Below, in pieces: positions 12,147-22,204 of a DNA stretch of 64,000 nucleotides; within the stretch, counting starts at the first letter, position 1; each line of letters starts with the position of its first letter. The stretch is taken from the NCBI GenBank assembly GCA_030248215.1, contig JASANG010000845.1, positions 62,001 to 126,000 on the forward strand, written 5' to 3'. Position numbers and translations under genes: made by a program. Origin of the DNA: Enoplolaimus lenunculus (taxonomy: Eukaryota > Nematoda > Enoplea > Enoplida > Thoracostomopsidae). Under the pieces are notes generated by a model, which was not told where the DNA came from, searched no databases, and saw only the letters and a list, made by a program, of their open reading frames with translations.

Positions 12147-13579
12147 ACACTTTCTCTCAGAATCATTTGAAATTTAAGCGGCAGCGAAGGTGAGCACGAA
12201 GGTAGTAGAAGTTTTTAAGAAGATAGTCATACAAATTGGGAAATTTGAATCAACCATTATGTATGTCACAATCCACTATAATTTGGAAACCTAAATTGCT
12301 TTTGCCGATATTGTATTTGGTACGCTCCTGCAGAATCGACTCTTACAAGGTGTCTGTTGCATTCAGCGGCGGAACCAGAAACTACGACGCGTTGCTGGCG
12401 GGCAACAGTTATGCAACACAAATTTTCACAGTTTGCTATAAAGGTGCCAATTTCCAGAGGGAAAAAATTGCAAGATAGAGATACCTTACCATTTTATCAC
12501 AAAAACCTTTGTAACGGGAGTACTCCCCTCTCTGGGTCCGCTGTGGTTACACTTGGAATTACTACAATTTTGTCAAATTCGAGTTTAATACGAATTTCGC
12601 TTTTGACAACGCAAGGTGTTTATCAAAAAGATGAGTTTTTAACAATTTTTCATAAAAATTACCGATAATTACATATTTTGGATGTGCGGTTGAAAAAATG
12701 TACGCCTGCACAGAGTAACAAGGGCGCACCCGTGCTAATCAATGTCTTGTTTCGTGATAGGTCACCCACTTCGTACAGCTACATCCATGATTCAGGATAC
12801 TTTTATCTGGAATTCTATTCAACCTACAAATTCGTTGCATCGGACGTGAACAGCTTTCATATCGTTGCATAAATGTTGCACAAATGTTAGTTTTTCAACA
12901 AAAACATATATGAACTATACATTTGGTTAAAAATTGCATAATAATGCAACATTAAACTGAGTTATTTGTAGTGGTTGCTGCTGCATTTATTTTTAATATA
13001 TTAATGTTTAATTTGAAGTTGGTTGCTGGCTTATGGGATCTTGTTGGGAGCTGGTTGTTTAACTCATTCGCAATGCAAAATGGTTTATCTGAGGCTTAAA
13101 CTGTATTTTTTTAGCCAGAAGGATGAAATATGTGGCGAGTTTACATCTGAAATTTAAAAATTTCGCGCCGTCAACGCAATAAAAGAATCAATCTTAACAT
13201 ATACAAAAATTAAAAAACGCGTTTTAAATCAGCGCAATTTAAGCACAATAAGTACATTGTAAATTCCATGTGAACCTATTTTATCTCCGAATGAGTTGGA
13301 TCACACAGTCTGAATTGTGTTCTTTCAGAACTTGTTCAGAGGAATGTTTAGTAGGATATAAGGGGTATTTCTTTCTTCTTTTGTTATTTTCAGTATTTTA
13401 TTTGGTATTTTTTAAACTTGTTTGTCAATTCAGTTCCGAGAGGGGTTGCAATAACTGTGGCACCTCTCCTTGGCACAGCCCTCGTTTGAGGCATCACTAA
13501 TGAGTACGGCTAGTCAGGAGTGGACACATGAGCTTACGACCGGAATTCCACGAACAAGGGACCAAACGCAGTTTTCGCA
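12147..13579. other. Gene-free stretch with a partial MITE end
   Basis: Around 12480-12545 the motif ACCTTACCATTTTATCAC followed by CCCCTCTCTGGGTCCGCTGT matches the ends at 46.0-46.14 and 63.01-63.10 kb, so it is a fragment of that repeat. Nothing else is supported. Confidence 0.45.
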
Positions 13580-13583
13580 TTAA

Positions 13584-13846
13584 CCCCTTCTCACATTGAG
13601 TTGCCTATGGGCAACTCAGCGCAGTGTATATACGTTAAATAATATATATCGCACCGTGTTGAACAATTGCAACACGTATACACAGTACTAAATCACCACA
13701 AGACGTGAGAGCCCCCTCGGGCTCGAGCGTCAAGCTCCAATAGCTGAGTGGTGATGGTATACGCCTCCCACTCCAGCCACTGGAGTTCGAATCTCAACAT
13801 AAAAGTAGGTCTCAGGGGAAATAGAAAATATTCATGTGAGAAAGGG
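13584..13846 (+). mobile_element. TTAA-flanked MITE with tRNA-like core, copy 1 (family P)
   Basis: 263 bp with inverted ends CCCCTTCTCACATTGA and CATGTGAGAAAGGG, bounded by TTAA at 13580-13583 and 13847-13850. This is the target-site and CCC/GGG end signature of piggyBac-type elements. Inside, TAGCTGAGTGGTGATGG (about 13740) fits a pol III A-box and GGAGTTCGAATCT (about 13787) a B-box, with tRNA-like spacing and a short CCACTCCAGCCACTGGAG stem between. So the element looks like a MITE that contains, or was built from, a tRNA-derived sequence. No protein is encoded. Confidence 0.75.
13740..13800 (+). promoter_or_regulatory. tRNA-like pol III A/B box pair in copy 1
   Basis: A-box-like TAGCTGAGTGG and B-box-like GAGTTCGAATCT lie roughly 37 bases apart, as in tRNA genes and tRNA-derived SINEs. 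A full cloverleaf with a 7-bp acceptor stem is not evident, so I do not call a tRNA gene. Confidence 0.5.
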
Positions 13847-13879
13847 TTAAGCGAAAAATTTTCAGTTTACTATCTATAA

Positions 13880-14141
13880 CCCCTTCTCACATTGAGTTGC
13901 CTATGGGTAACTCAGCGCAGTGTATATACGTTAAATAATATATATCGCACCGTGTTTAACAATTGCAACACGTATACATAGTACTAAATCAGCACAAGAC
14001 GTGAGAGCCCCTCGGGCTCGAGCGTCAACCTCCAATAGCTGAGTGGTGATGGTATACGCCTCCCACTCCAGCCACTGGAGTTCGAATCCTAGCATAAAAG
14101 TAGGTCTCAGGGGAAATACAAAACATTCATGTGACAAAGGG
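13880..14141 (+). mobile_element. TTAA-flanked MITE with tRNA-like core, copy 2 (family P)
   Basis: Almost identical to copy 1, from which it is separated by 33 bp. Ends are CCCCTTCTCACATTGA and ATGTGACAAAGGG; TTAA is intact at 14142-14145, while the left side reads ATAA. A-box- and B-box-like motifs are kept (about 14036 and 14081, GGAGTTCGAATCC). The few differences point to a recent duplication or two recent insertions from one source. Confidence 0.75.
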
Positions 14142-14145
14142 TTAA

Positions 14146-14799
14146 ATCTTAGAAAATATTTACTTTGTGATGTTTTAAAATTGTTGGGCTAATTTCGTCA
14201 TTTGTTTTGTTTTGTATTGAACAATTCCAGCATATCTGTGATGAAAAACTGCGATATTTAAGGCGTAGTTTACAACTAAATCTGAGCCTAAAAATACACG
14301 AAAATTTCTACAATTGCCCGATATCATTCCAGACATCCTTGATACCCCAGTTTAGAATACTAACAAAGATCAGAGCGTATAATAATTTAGTTGAAACGTT
14401 TAATATCAATTTCATTATGTGTTCGTTCACTAGCGTTTATTCGTTGTAAGCACAAAATATCCGTTTGCTTTGTGCTGTTTGAAGCTCATCTTAAAAATCG
14501 ATTGGAAATGTTCCAACAACGATGACAGCAGACGTTTGGATTAGCGGAAATATGTGCTTTTATCAGTGGTTTACTATGTCTGCACGAGACATAATTTACC
14601 GTTTTTCACATGTAAATGTGTCGAAATATAAATATATTAAAATATAAACATATATACATACAATATACATGTAAAAAATATTTGTGATCGATTTTTGCTT
14701 TGAAGGCATTCCGACACAGCATCCCAATAGAGTGCCCCATTAAGCATTCAAACTAACCTTTATGCTTAGGTTTAGGCTTACAGCTTAAAATATAACAAT
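14146..14799. other. No gene seen
   Basis: AT-rich DNA with a short TTAGGTTTAGGCTTAC block at about 14766. No supportable gene. Confidence 0.5.
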
Positions 14800-14951
14800 C
14801 ACTGGCAAATCCAAGGGGAGGGCATCCAGGTATACGATATCAACAAGGATTGAGACCGAAATATGTTGCATTAAAATTTAGTACAGCACTTAGGTTGTCG
14901 CTCGCTCCGTTTGCTATAGGTTTTTCACTATTTTCACGCAGTGTCCGCCAT
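14800..14951. mobile_element. Family S-like MITE, short copy
   Basis: Left end CACTGGCAAATCCAAGGGG and right end GCAGTGTCCGCCATT are a worn inverted pair. The interior has AAATTTAGTACAGCACTTAGG and GTCGCTCGCTCCGTTTGC, the motif pair seen also near 540 and in the 47.5 and 59.2 kb copies. Confidence 0.5.
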
Positions 14952-16187
14952 TAAATTATTTTTTGATCAGCCACGAATAATAATTGTTACACTCTCTTGA
15001 AACACCGTTTTCATTTATATGCAAATCTTTTATGTCAGGTTTGATAGGGCCTGGTACTTATAATAACCACCAGTTAAATACACCATTTTTACTCGTTTTA
15101 ATAGACAGGTTTTAAAAACAAATTTATTTCATTTTACACTGAGGCTCAAAATGCTATCGAAGGATTCGATCGTTTGTTTTGTGCCAATGTTACAAACATA
15201 TATGAACGGCATATATATTTTATATATTACACACGTATTGTATAATTTTAGTTCAAAGTAGGTAAGTCCTATTTGAATATCTTGAAATTTGCCTTCGGGC
15301 TACGAGAGGCTTAATTTATCACTGCTGAAATCCTGTGGTAGATGCACGATTTTGAGGTGGAAGAGCATAAATATTTTGTTTCGAAGTTTTGCAGTTAAAA
15401 GCGCGTTGTTAGCAAACTTTTATAAACTTTTTCGAATCTGTTATGTATTTTCGCCATATTTTACTTATTTATAACTAGAAAACACATGGTCAGTTTCTGA
15501 TAAACGATTTGCGTAGCACAATTTCCATCACGACAAGGCAGGTGCGGAGAATACATCATTCCTTCATTTTCCGCTGAGATTGACCACAGCTAAAATTCTT
15601 TTCAAGTTTGAAATCGAGCCGAAACAACTTTACGCTCGAGATCATGGAGGGTTTGTCACGTCTTGTACAGAATTTGTACTGTAAATACAGTTTGCATAGT
15701 GTATAATGTATGACACTGCATGAGGAAATGTGTTTCCATGATCAAACCATACCATAACGAGGTACAATTTTCTGCCAATTCTCGCATTTATGCCGCATGC
15801 ATGAACAACAATAAATATTTGGTTGTGGTTTCAGTATTGGTTTACCTGCACAAACCAATGTTATGTATATATATGTATATGTATATGTATATATAATATA
15901 TATAATTGATCGAAGTTGCGTGTAACATTCTTGTTGGGCTATTCTTTTATAAGTTCGAATGAACGTCTTTCGTTCAGAAACGTACCAGGAGCCAGTTGGA
16001 ATCGGTGAGTTCAGTTTAATCCTTTTGCCAGGCAGGTAAAAAATTGAACAACAACCAGTTGCGGACTGTAGCAAAATCTTTTACACATTGGTATCCGCCC
16101 CGGAATGAAACCATGGCTACGTCCCTGTTGACTTCATGAAAATTGCAAAGGTTTCTGTCATTCAATCGGGACTGTAGCCAGAGTGAC
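14952..16187. other. No gene seen
   Basis: Contains a TATATG microsatellite at about 15863-15905 and otherwise anonymous AT-rich sequence. The 110-codon minus frame at 15742-16074 runs through that microsatellite and is not credible. Confidence 0.5.
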
Positions 16188-16446
16188 AGGCCTGTAGCCA
16201 GCTCACGTTGCTAGGGTATGCTAAAAAATTTATCAGGAGGGGCATATATGGATTTCATTGGATTGCAATCAAGGTTGAAAATTTTGTAAGGGGCCAAAAT
16301 TTTTCCTTGGTTACGGATCTTGCCTGGCAAAATTTTGACCCCCGTAGAAAAGTTCCAGCCCTGCTTTTAAGCTTGTTAGATCAATAGCATGCACCTCATA
16401 AAATTGCTTTGGGTCCCCGCTGGCAAATTGAACTGGCTACGGTCTT
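16188..16446. mobile_element. Two family C MITE pieces end to end, in inverted order
   Basis: The first piece starts CAGGCCTGTAGCCAGCTC and reaches TTGGTTACGGATCTTGCC near 16332. It is followed directly by sequence in the opposite sense, GACCCCCGTAGAAAAG to AACTGGCTACGGTCTTG. The second half is thus another family C copy lacking its outer left end. Either one inserted beside the other or they arose by a fold-back event. Confidence 0.6.
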
Positions 16447-16679
16447 GCGTTCAGTGACATTTTATTTTCAACTAAATACATCATTGGTGCTGGTTTAAAA
16501 TTTTCTTTGGAAAGATGATTGCCCAGTTTTATTGGTAGTCGGGGTCCTGACTGCATTTCACACATATCTCCTGAATCTGTTATTACACTTTGAACACATT
16601 TCGGAAGTTAGTCGCAAATTTTCAGTTTAAAACCTAAAAAGCATTTTTGAAATTTGACCCAGATTTTGGGCAATGTTAA
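16447..16679. other. No feature seen
   Basis: Short anonymous AT-rich spacer. Confidence 0.4.
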
Positions 16680-16816
16680 CTATAGGGGACTGCTTACTAA
16701 GCTTCAGCTTAAACCTAATTCTAACCCAAAGTCAAAAACCTAATCGTAAGCCTCCTAAGCATAAGCCAAAATGCTTCCGCAGTATTTAAGTGTTCCAGTC
16801 CGCTATATTCAGTGAC
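16680..16816. repeat. TAAGCC-core repeat (family K)
   Basis: GGGGACTGCTTACTAAGCTT opens it and TTCAGTGACAGGGCCTC closes it, around AAACCTAATTCTAACCC and CGTAAGCCTCCTAAGCATAA. Same order of blocks as the copy at 7203-7385. Confidence 0.5.
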
Positions 16817-18436
16817 AGGGCCTCTGTAATTAGCATGTGTCCAAATTACTATCGTTTGCTAATTTTAAAACATAAAAAAATATTGTTTTATGTTTGCAGA
16901 GCCAGTTCGTGTTTTAATATATTTGTGAAACCTATTTTGACTTGGAACCCTTACGCTATTTTTAACAATTCAGCTATAGCTGGCATAAAAGCATATCCTC
17001 AATTTCAAACACTTTTGTTGCAAGCTCAAAATATCAATCATAAAAAACTAAGATTGAGTGCACATTTAACACCAAAGTACAGCGCATGCATGGGGATCGA
17101 ACTCACGCTACATACGCCATCAACAAAAATAGCACCAGTTTTATAGCCATCGATTCCCACTGAGCCAAGTTGTCATGAGTATATTTTGTGCCAAACAATA
17201 CTGTGATGCATGGTTATCGATCTTAATACGATTTTATTCTTCTCGTTTCCGAGGTACTTGGAAACTTTTCAAGAATTTTTGTTGAGTTCAATTGCTGTTT
17301 GAGGGGTAATTTTGAAAATAAAATAATATTTTATGCTTTTCTCGAACTTAAAATGGTTTCGTTTCGAGTTTAGTTTTGCACTTTAGGTTTCATTTGCGAG
17401 CAGTTGTGTAGACGGTAACTTAGCGAGAATTTTTGTTTTATCAGTACATAATGAAGATACCAGTATCGAATTAAAGTTGATAGAAAGCCCAGAGTCGACA
17501 CAACAGGTACAAGACAAGCAGAACGAAAACAAAAATTTTGGCAATTTCCAAAGTTTTGGAGCAGAAATATAACTTTTGTGAAGGTGATAGCTTATTTTTC
17601 TAAGTGAGATCTTACTTATTTCTTAAGTGAGATCTTACATTTACCATTCTAACACAATCCACGTCACTTTTAGTCGTGATTTGCCGGACTGGACGTATAA
17701 AATACCAGAGCCAAAGCCAGAAGTCAACAACACTTGACGGAGCCGAAGGTGAATGTTTAATTTGTTAGTTTTAGCAAATATCTGTAATGTGTTGCTAAAT
17801 CGTACGTATGGTTTTACGCTTATTATTTTACGAAATTTCGCCAATTTTTTGGCAAAATTGTCCTAAACGTTAAAACAAAACGCGCCGAACAGAAAAATTT
17901 TGTAAACTGTGCAAACTTTCACTACCGAAATTGCCGCAACCTCCGGCAAAAATTGCACCGCAGCCGGAGACTGACGTCGACATTCTGCCGCAGCCGGAGG
18001 CAGATCTCCAGTTGTATCTTGTTGATTTGCATTTTAAAACATTATGAAAGTTTCTTTCCCTCGTTTTGGCAGCAGTGTTTCTGTGTTACATTAAGCTTAT
18101 TTTTTAAGACTTTATTAATGAAAAAATGTTCATTTCAAAGTATTTAGTTTTAATTTTCGATTTAATCAATTCTCATAGGAGTTTAGCTTTTTGCGCTCCA
18201 GGCAACTATGGCGCCTCAGTTTGGCGCGTTTGCCGAGAAAATAGCTAAGAGCTGTTTTCGCATCAGCTGGTAAAAATATTTACTTTTTTTCAGTGGTCAG
18301 ACGATCGCCCAATGTTTAGAATATGGCCGTAGCAGTAGTACAAACATATATTACTAAGCCTAAGCCTAATTTGAAGTAAAACACTTAGTCTGAAGCTTAA
18401 GCTTGCCATATTGCAGTCTTATAGAAAAACGGTCTG
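16817..18436. other. Gene-free stretch up to the LTR element
   Basis: No supportable gene; the 118-codon frame at 16790-17146 has no recognisable domain. A small tandem of AAGTGAGATCTTAC lies at about 17597-17640. A TAAGCC-rich patch (ACTAAGCCTAAGCCTAATTT) lies at about 18350-18410. Confidence 0.5.
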
Positions 18437-18717
18437 TGTATTGTCAGCCGCTCCAACTATCGTACAATATCCCTAGAGCTTGAGAATACCAGCAACGACC
18501 ATAGGGCTGTACCACCAAACGCAAACCATAACATATTAATGCAAACAGAACCTTTACTTTTCCGTAACACCAACGCAGAATATCAACAATAAAAATACCA
18601 CACCTTTAGAGTCTTGAAACAGCTTATATACCCGTTAACTTATTTGCATATTCCATTTTAAGCTGAGAATTACCATTTGCAATTTGCATAATACAAAACG
18701 AGACCGGATCCCTTACA
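18437..18717 (-). repeat. 3' LTR
   Basis: Plus-strand ends TGTATTGTCAGCC and GGATCCCTTACA. About 96% identical by eye to the LTR at 24623-24906. It carries the same TATA-like CTTATATA (18623-18630, minus-strand promoter) and two ATTTGCAT octamers (18642-18649, 18682-18689). Confidence 0.95.
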
Positions 18718-18730
18718 CTACCCCCCATGG
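18718..18730 (-). other. Polypurine tract of the LTR element
   Basis: Immediately inside the 3' LTR the minus strand reads CCATGGGGGGTAG, a purine-rich run at the place where plus-strand synthesis is primed in LTR elements. Confidence 0.7.
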
Positions 18731-18884
18731 CGGTGGTGGAACGATCCCGGCCATTGTAACCAGAATTTCGCTGCTCATTGGAAGGTAGATTAAAAGTTAT
18801 TTTTTTTAATTATATTGGGTTTGCTTTTTTGGACGACTGTAGTTATTTCTGCGCCGAAGTTCTTTGATGTCAAAAAAGTTTCCG

Positions 18885-19166
18885 CTAACTCGGAAGCTCT
18901 ATTAAAACCGTAACGTTTGCACCGCCGACAATGGACAAATTCTGAAATTCCCGTCCTGGGAACGAAAGCAACTCTATTGGTATAAAAAAATTTACAGAAT
19001 TTTTCAAACGCTTTACAGATTGCAGCGGCGTGTCATGCCAGCCAACTATCAGAGCAGGCCAAGGCTGGGAACCTTTCAATTTCGCCAGAACTACCGTTCC
19101 TGTTGTGTGACCTTTTATGTTCCGGTTTTCTTTAGTCGTAGGATTTTTTAAAAATCCGCGATTCAC
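18885..19166 (-). pseudogene. PWWP-like segment following the integrase
   Basis: Part of the LTR element. The translation has GTVVLAKLKGSQPWPALIVG (about 19104-19045). This fits the start of a PWWP domain, where a [GD]xVxAKxKG strand leads into the namesake P-W-x-P turn (here QPWPA), followed by a beta-rich stretch with a VNFF block. PWWP domains bind methylated nucleosomal histone tails. In chromoviruses a chromodomain sits at the same place after the integrase and steers insertion, so a PWWP-like reader here could have played an equivalent role (inference). The fold call rests on a short motif and needs a profile search. Confidence 0.55.
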
Positions 19167-19199
19167 CAGAGAATGTTGTAGCCTGTCTTTAGGTTTAAT

Positions 19200-20300
19200 G
19201 GTTCAAACCTTACGCGGATGAAATTTTTCAGAGCCTGCCTCGACAAATGTGGGTTTTAAGCGGTCGATTGAGATTCTATGTTCTTTTCTCCCTATTTTTA
19301 TTGTTAACGTTTTCTCTGCTCTTTCAAGAACTTTATAGGGGCCTTTGTACCGCGGGTGCAGCGATGATTTTGGAGCCACATCTAATAACCAAACATAATT
19401 TGAATTGGCAAGCTCTTTAGGCACAAAATGCTGAACCTTGTGCTGTCGCAAAGGTGCCTTAAACTTTTTAACTCCTTCAAAGAAAGTTTTAACAAACTGT
19501 GTTGTAGGTTCGCAGAATTCAGGTTTTTCGTTCATGAAAATTTGGCAAGGGAGTTCTAGCGATGTGCCATAAAGATATTGGTCTGGCGAAAACCCTTCGT
19601 AATTTACCGAAGTTCTTAGTCCCAGCAATACAAGCGGTATCTGGGTAAATCAGTTTGTGTTATCACACTGTGCCCTTAAAGATTTTTTTAAAACTTTATG
19701 CAACCTTTCTACCGCTCCATTGCAAGCGGGGTGATAAGCAGTAGTACGCTTTCTAACGATACCTAGCTGCTGCATAAGTTCACTACAAGAAGCGGATTCC
19801 AATTGCGATCCCCGATCAGACATAATTGTACGAGGAACACCGAAACGGCTTACCCAACCATGCATTAGGGCTGAAGCGACCGAGCTTGCAGAAATGTCTT
19901 TAAGAGGGATTACTTCCATCCATTTTGTATAACGATCGATTACAGTAAGAAGATGTGTGTATCCCTTGGACGGGGGAAGGGGTCCTACCAAATCAATATG
20001 TATTGTATGTAACCTAGCTGATGTTGGTATTTCTCCTACCGGAGATTTTGTGTGTCTTACAATTTTCGACCGCTGGCACCGCTGGCAGGATTTAACCCAG
20101 AGTTTGACATCTTTATTCATGCCAGGCCATATGAATTTTTCAGCAATACTCCTTAAAGTTGCCTTTGCTCCCCCATGAGCTAGATTGTGGTATTGATCAA
20201 ATACTTGTTGCCGCACCATGTTAGGAAGGTAAGGTCGCAAGCTCTTCGAGTTGCCGTCGGATACAATTTCAACATTTCCAACTCTGTGGATTTTCAATGG
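19200..20300 (-). pseudogene. Integrase region of the LTR element
   Basis: Shows the HHCC zinc-binding module (HNLAHGG then CQRCQRSK), then the DDE core: HIDLVGPLP, SDRGSQLES and NGAVERLHK. The GPY/F module of Ty3/gypsy integrases follows (HPRYKGPYKVLER, with ISIDRLKP downstream). It would have catalysed insertion of the cDNA into host chromatin, giving the 5-bp duplication seen around this copy. Similarity to the K02A2.6-type gypsy integrases is clear by motif. Fossil. Confidence 0.92.
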
Positions 20301-20640
20301 AGCCTCGTAGCCTTGAAAAATTCAACTAACCCTTTGTCAGTTTTTTGTGCGTTTGTTAATTCTGTGTTGGTATTACCAGAAATTGCGGAAATACTGCGAG
20401 ACAAAGTATCTGCAACGATATTATCCGTACCCGATAGATGCTGTATGGTGCAGTTAAATTACGAAATAAAAGATAGCCATCTCGACTGTTGTGGCGACGG
20501 GTTACGCATTTGAAGGGCGTTGACCAAAGGTTTATGGTCCGTTTTAACCACAAATGAATGCCCCAGTAACCAATAAAAATGTTTCAGCGCCACATTTACC
20601 TCATTAAAAATAAATTTTTTAGAGAAATAGGCTATTGGCT
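20300..20640 (-). pseudogene. RNase H region of the LTR element
   Basis: Between RT and integrase the minus strand encodes KTDHKPLVNALQ followed by PQQSRWLSFI and later GTDNIVADTLSR. These are the usual DH..L and N.VADALSR landmarks of Ty3/gypsy RNase H, which removes the RNA template strand during reverse transcription. Decayed. Confidence 0.85.
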
Positions 20641-21689
20641 CAGCTGCTCCACCTGCTTTTTGCTGCTATGACCGATGCGTCTGTTGTGAGCTCAATTTTC
20701 GCCGCAACACTAGGAAATGCAAGTCGAACACTATTTTTGAGCGCCTCTTTCATGTTTGCAAAAGCTCGGTCGGCGACTTCTGACCACTTGTTATCAGTAT
20801 TTGACCTAACTTTAGGTTTGCGAGTAAGGTCGGTTAACGGCGCTGCAATCTCGGAGAACCTCGGAATGAACCGGTGATAAAACCCGGCCATACCGAGAAA
20901 ACGCTTTATCCCCTTAATGTTTGTTGGCCTCTCCATCTTTGCTATTGCATCTACCTTCGTACGGATTGGTTGAAATTCGTTCTGGGACATTTCAATGCCA
21001 ATAAACGTGGTTTTAGTGCAATAGAACTCACATTTATCAGCTTTTAGTCTTAATCCATAAGCCTGAAGTCTGCTTAAGACCGGATGCAGATGTTCCGCAT
21101 GTACGGTTGTGTTTGCGCTAGCTACCAATATATCGTCCAGGTATGCCTTAGCAAAAGGCATATCCTGGAGGACTGTATCTATAAGCCTCTGAAATATTTG
21201 TGCTGCATTTCGCAAGCCGAGTGGCATGCGTCTATAGATAAACAAACCGAAGGGTGTGGTTATCGCCGTTTTAGGCTGGTCTTCAAGGGCCACAGGGATT
21301 TGATGATACGCCGTTACCAGGTCCAGTTTTGAGAATATCGTGCATCCGTGCAAATCATTTGTTAAATCTGCAATGTTGGGCATTGGGTACCTATCAGGAA
21401 CGGTTTTTTGACTGAGAAGACGGTAATCTCCACAGGGCCTCCACGGAGTTTTAGGGTCCTTTTTTGGTGCCATATGCAGGGGAGTTGCCCAAGCCGACTC
21501 ACCGCGATAAACAATTCCCTGCTTTTCTGACTTCAGAAAATTCTGTTTGGCGATTTGTAACTTTTCGCCGAACAATCGACGAGGTCTGGAAAAAACCGGC
21601 GGACCTTCGGTTATAATATGGTGCTTCACGGAGTGCAACGTCCCCATTTCTGACGTTATCTCTTCAAACAGCTGTTTAAATTCATGCAA
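20640..21689 (-). pseudogene. Reverse transcriptase region of the LTR element
   Basis: RT core with [55 protein letters not shown], the catalytic YLDDILVAS, and [17 protein letters not shown] at the thumb/connection. These are the standard blocks of a Ty3/gypsy RT. This is the longest well-kept part of the element and the best segment for family placement. Fossil. Confidence 0.95.
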
Positions 21690-21844
21690 GAGCTTACTTA
21701 CGCCAAAGACGTACCCTTCCTAACAAGCTCTGCGGACAACTCTAGTTTTTTGATTTACCATGGACTTAAGCAATAATTCAATGCGCTGTTGGAAGCTTAC
21801 TGATAGGTTCATGACTCAAGTTTATCAACTTATGGTTCCGACAA

Positions 21845-22204
21845 TCAATGTCTAAGCCATAATGACTCAAGAAGTCGTATCCAAGGATGGGCTGCGTCAC
21901 GTTTGCTATTATACAAATTCCCAGTTAAAATTGCGCGGTTCATATCCGAAACAAAAAACTTAAGCTTACATGAGCCGAAAGTTTTTACCGGAGTCCCGTT
22001 TGCAGCCAAATATGTTTCCCTGATGGCTACGAAGTTTTTTGCGAACTCCCGCGGTAGAAAACTTTGGCTAGCGCCACTGTTTACCAAAAATCGACCATAA
22101 TTTTTAGCGGCAACGGAAACTGTATTCACTCCGCCGCTAGCCGCTTCTACGGTGGAACCAAGTTGTTTTCCTGGTGTTTTGGAGAATACGAAACCCACGA
22201 ACAT
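21845..22204 (-). pseudogene. Aspartic protease region of the LTR element
   Basis: Contains GRFLVNSGASQSFLPREFA, aligning to the DSGA flap-and-active-site block of retroviral-type aspartic proteases, with hydrophobic strands downstream. It sits between gag and RT as expected. Such proteases cut the gag-pol polyprotein. Fossil. Confidence 0.75.

Noticed and set aside
13740-13800. Functional tRNA gene
   Set aside because: A- and B-box-like motifs are present, but no convincing acceptor stem or full cloverleaf; repeated inside a TTAA-flanked element.
19957-20877. Plus-strand frames opposite the LTR element
   Set aside because: Shadows of the integrase, RNase H and RT regions on the other strand.
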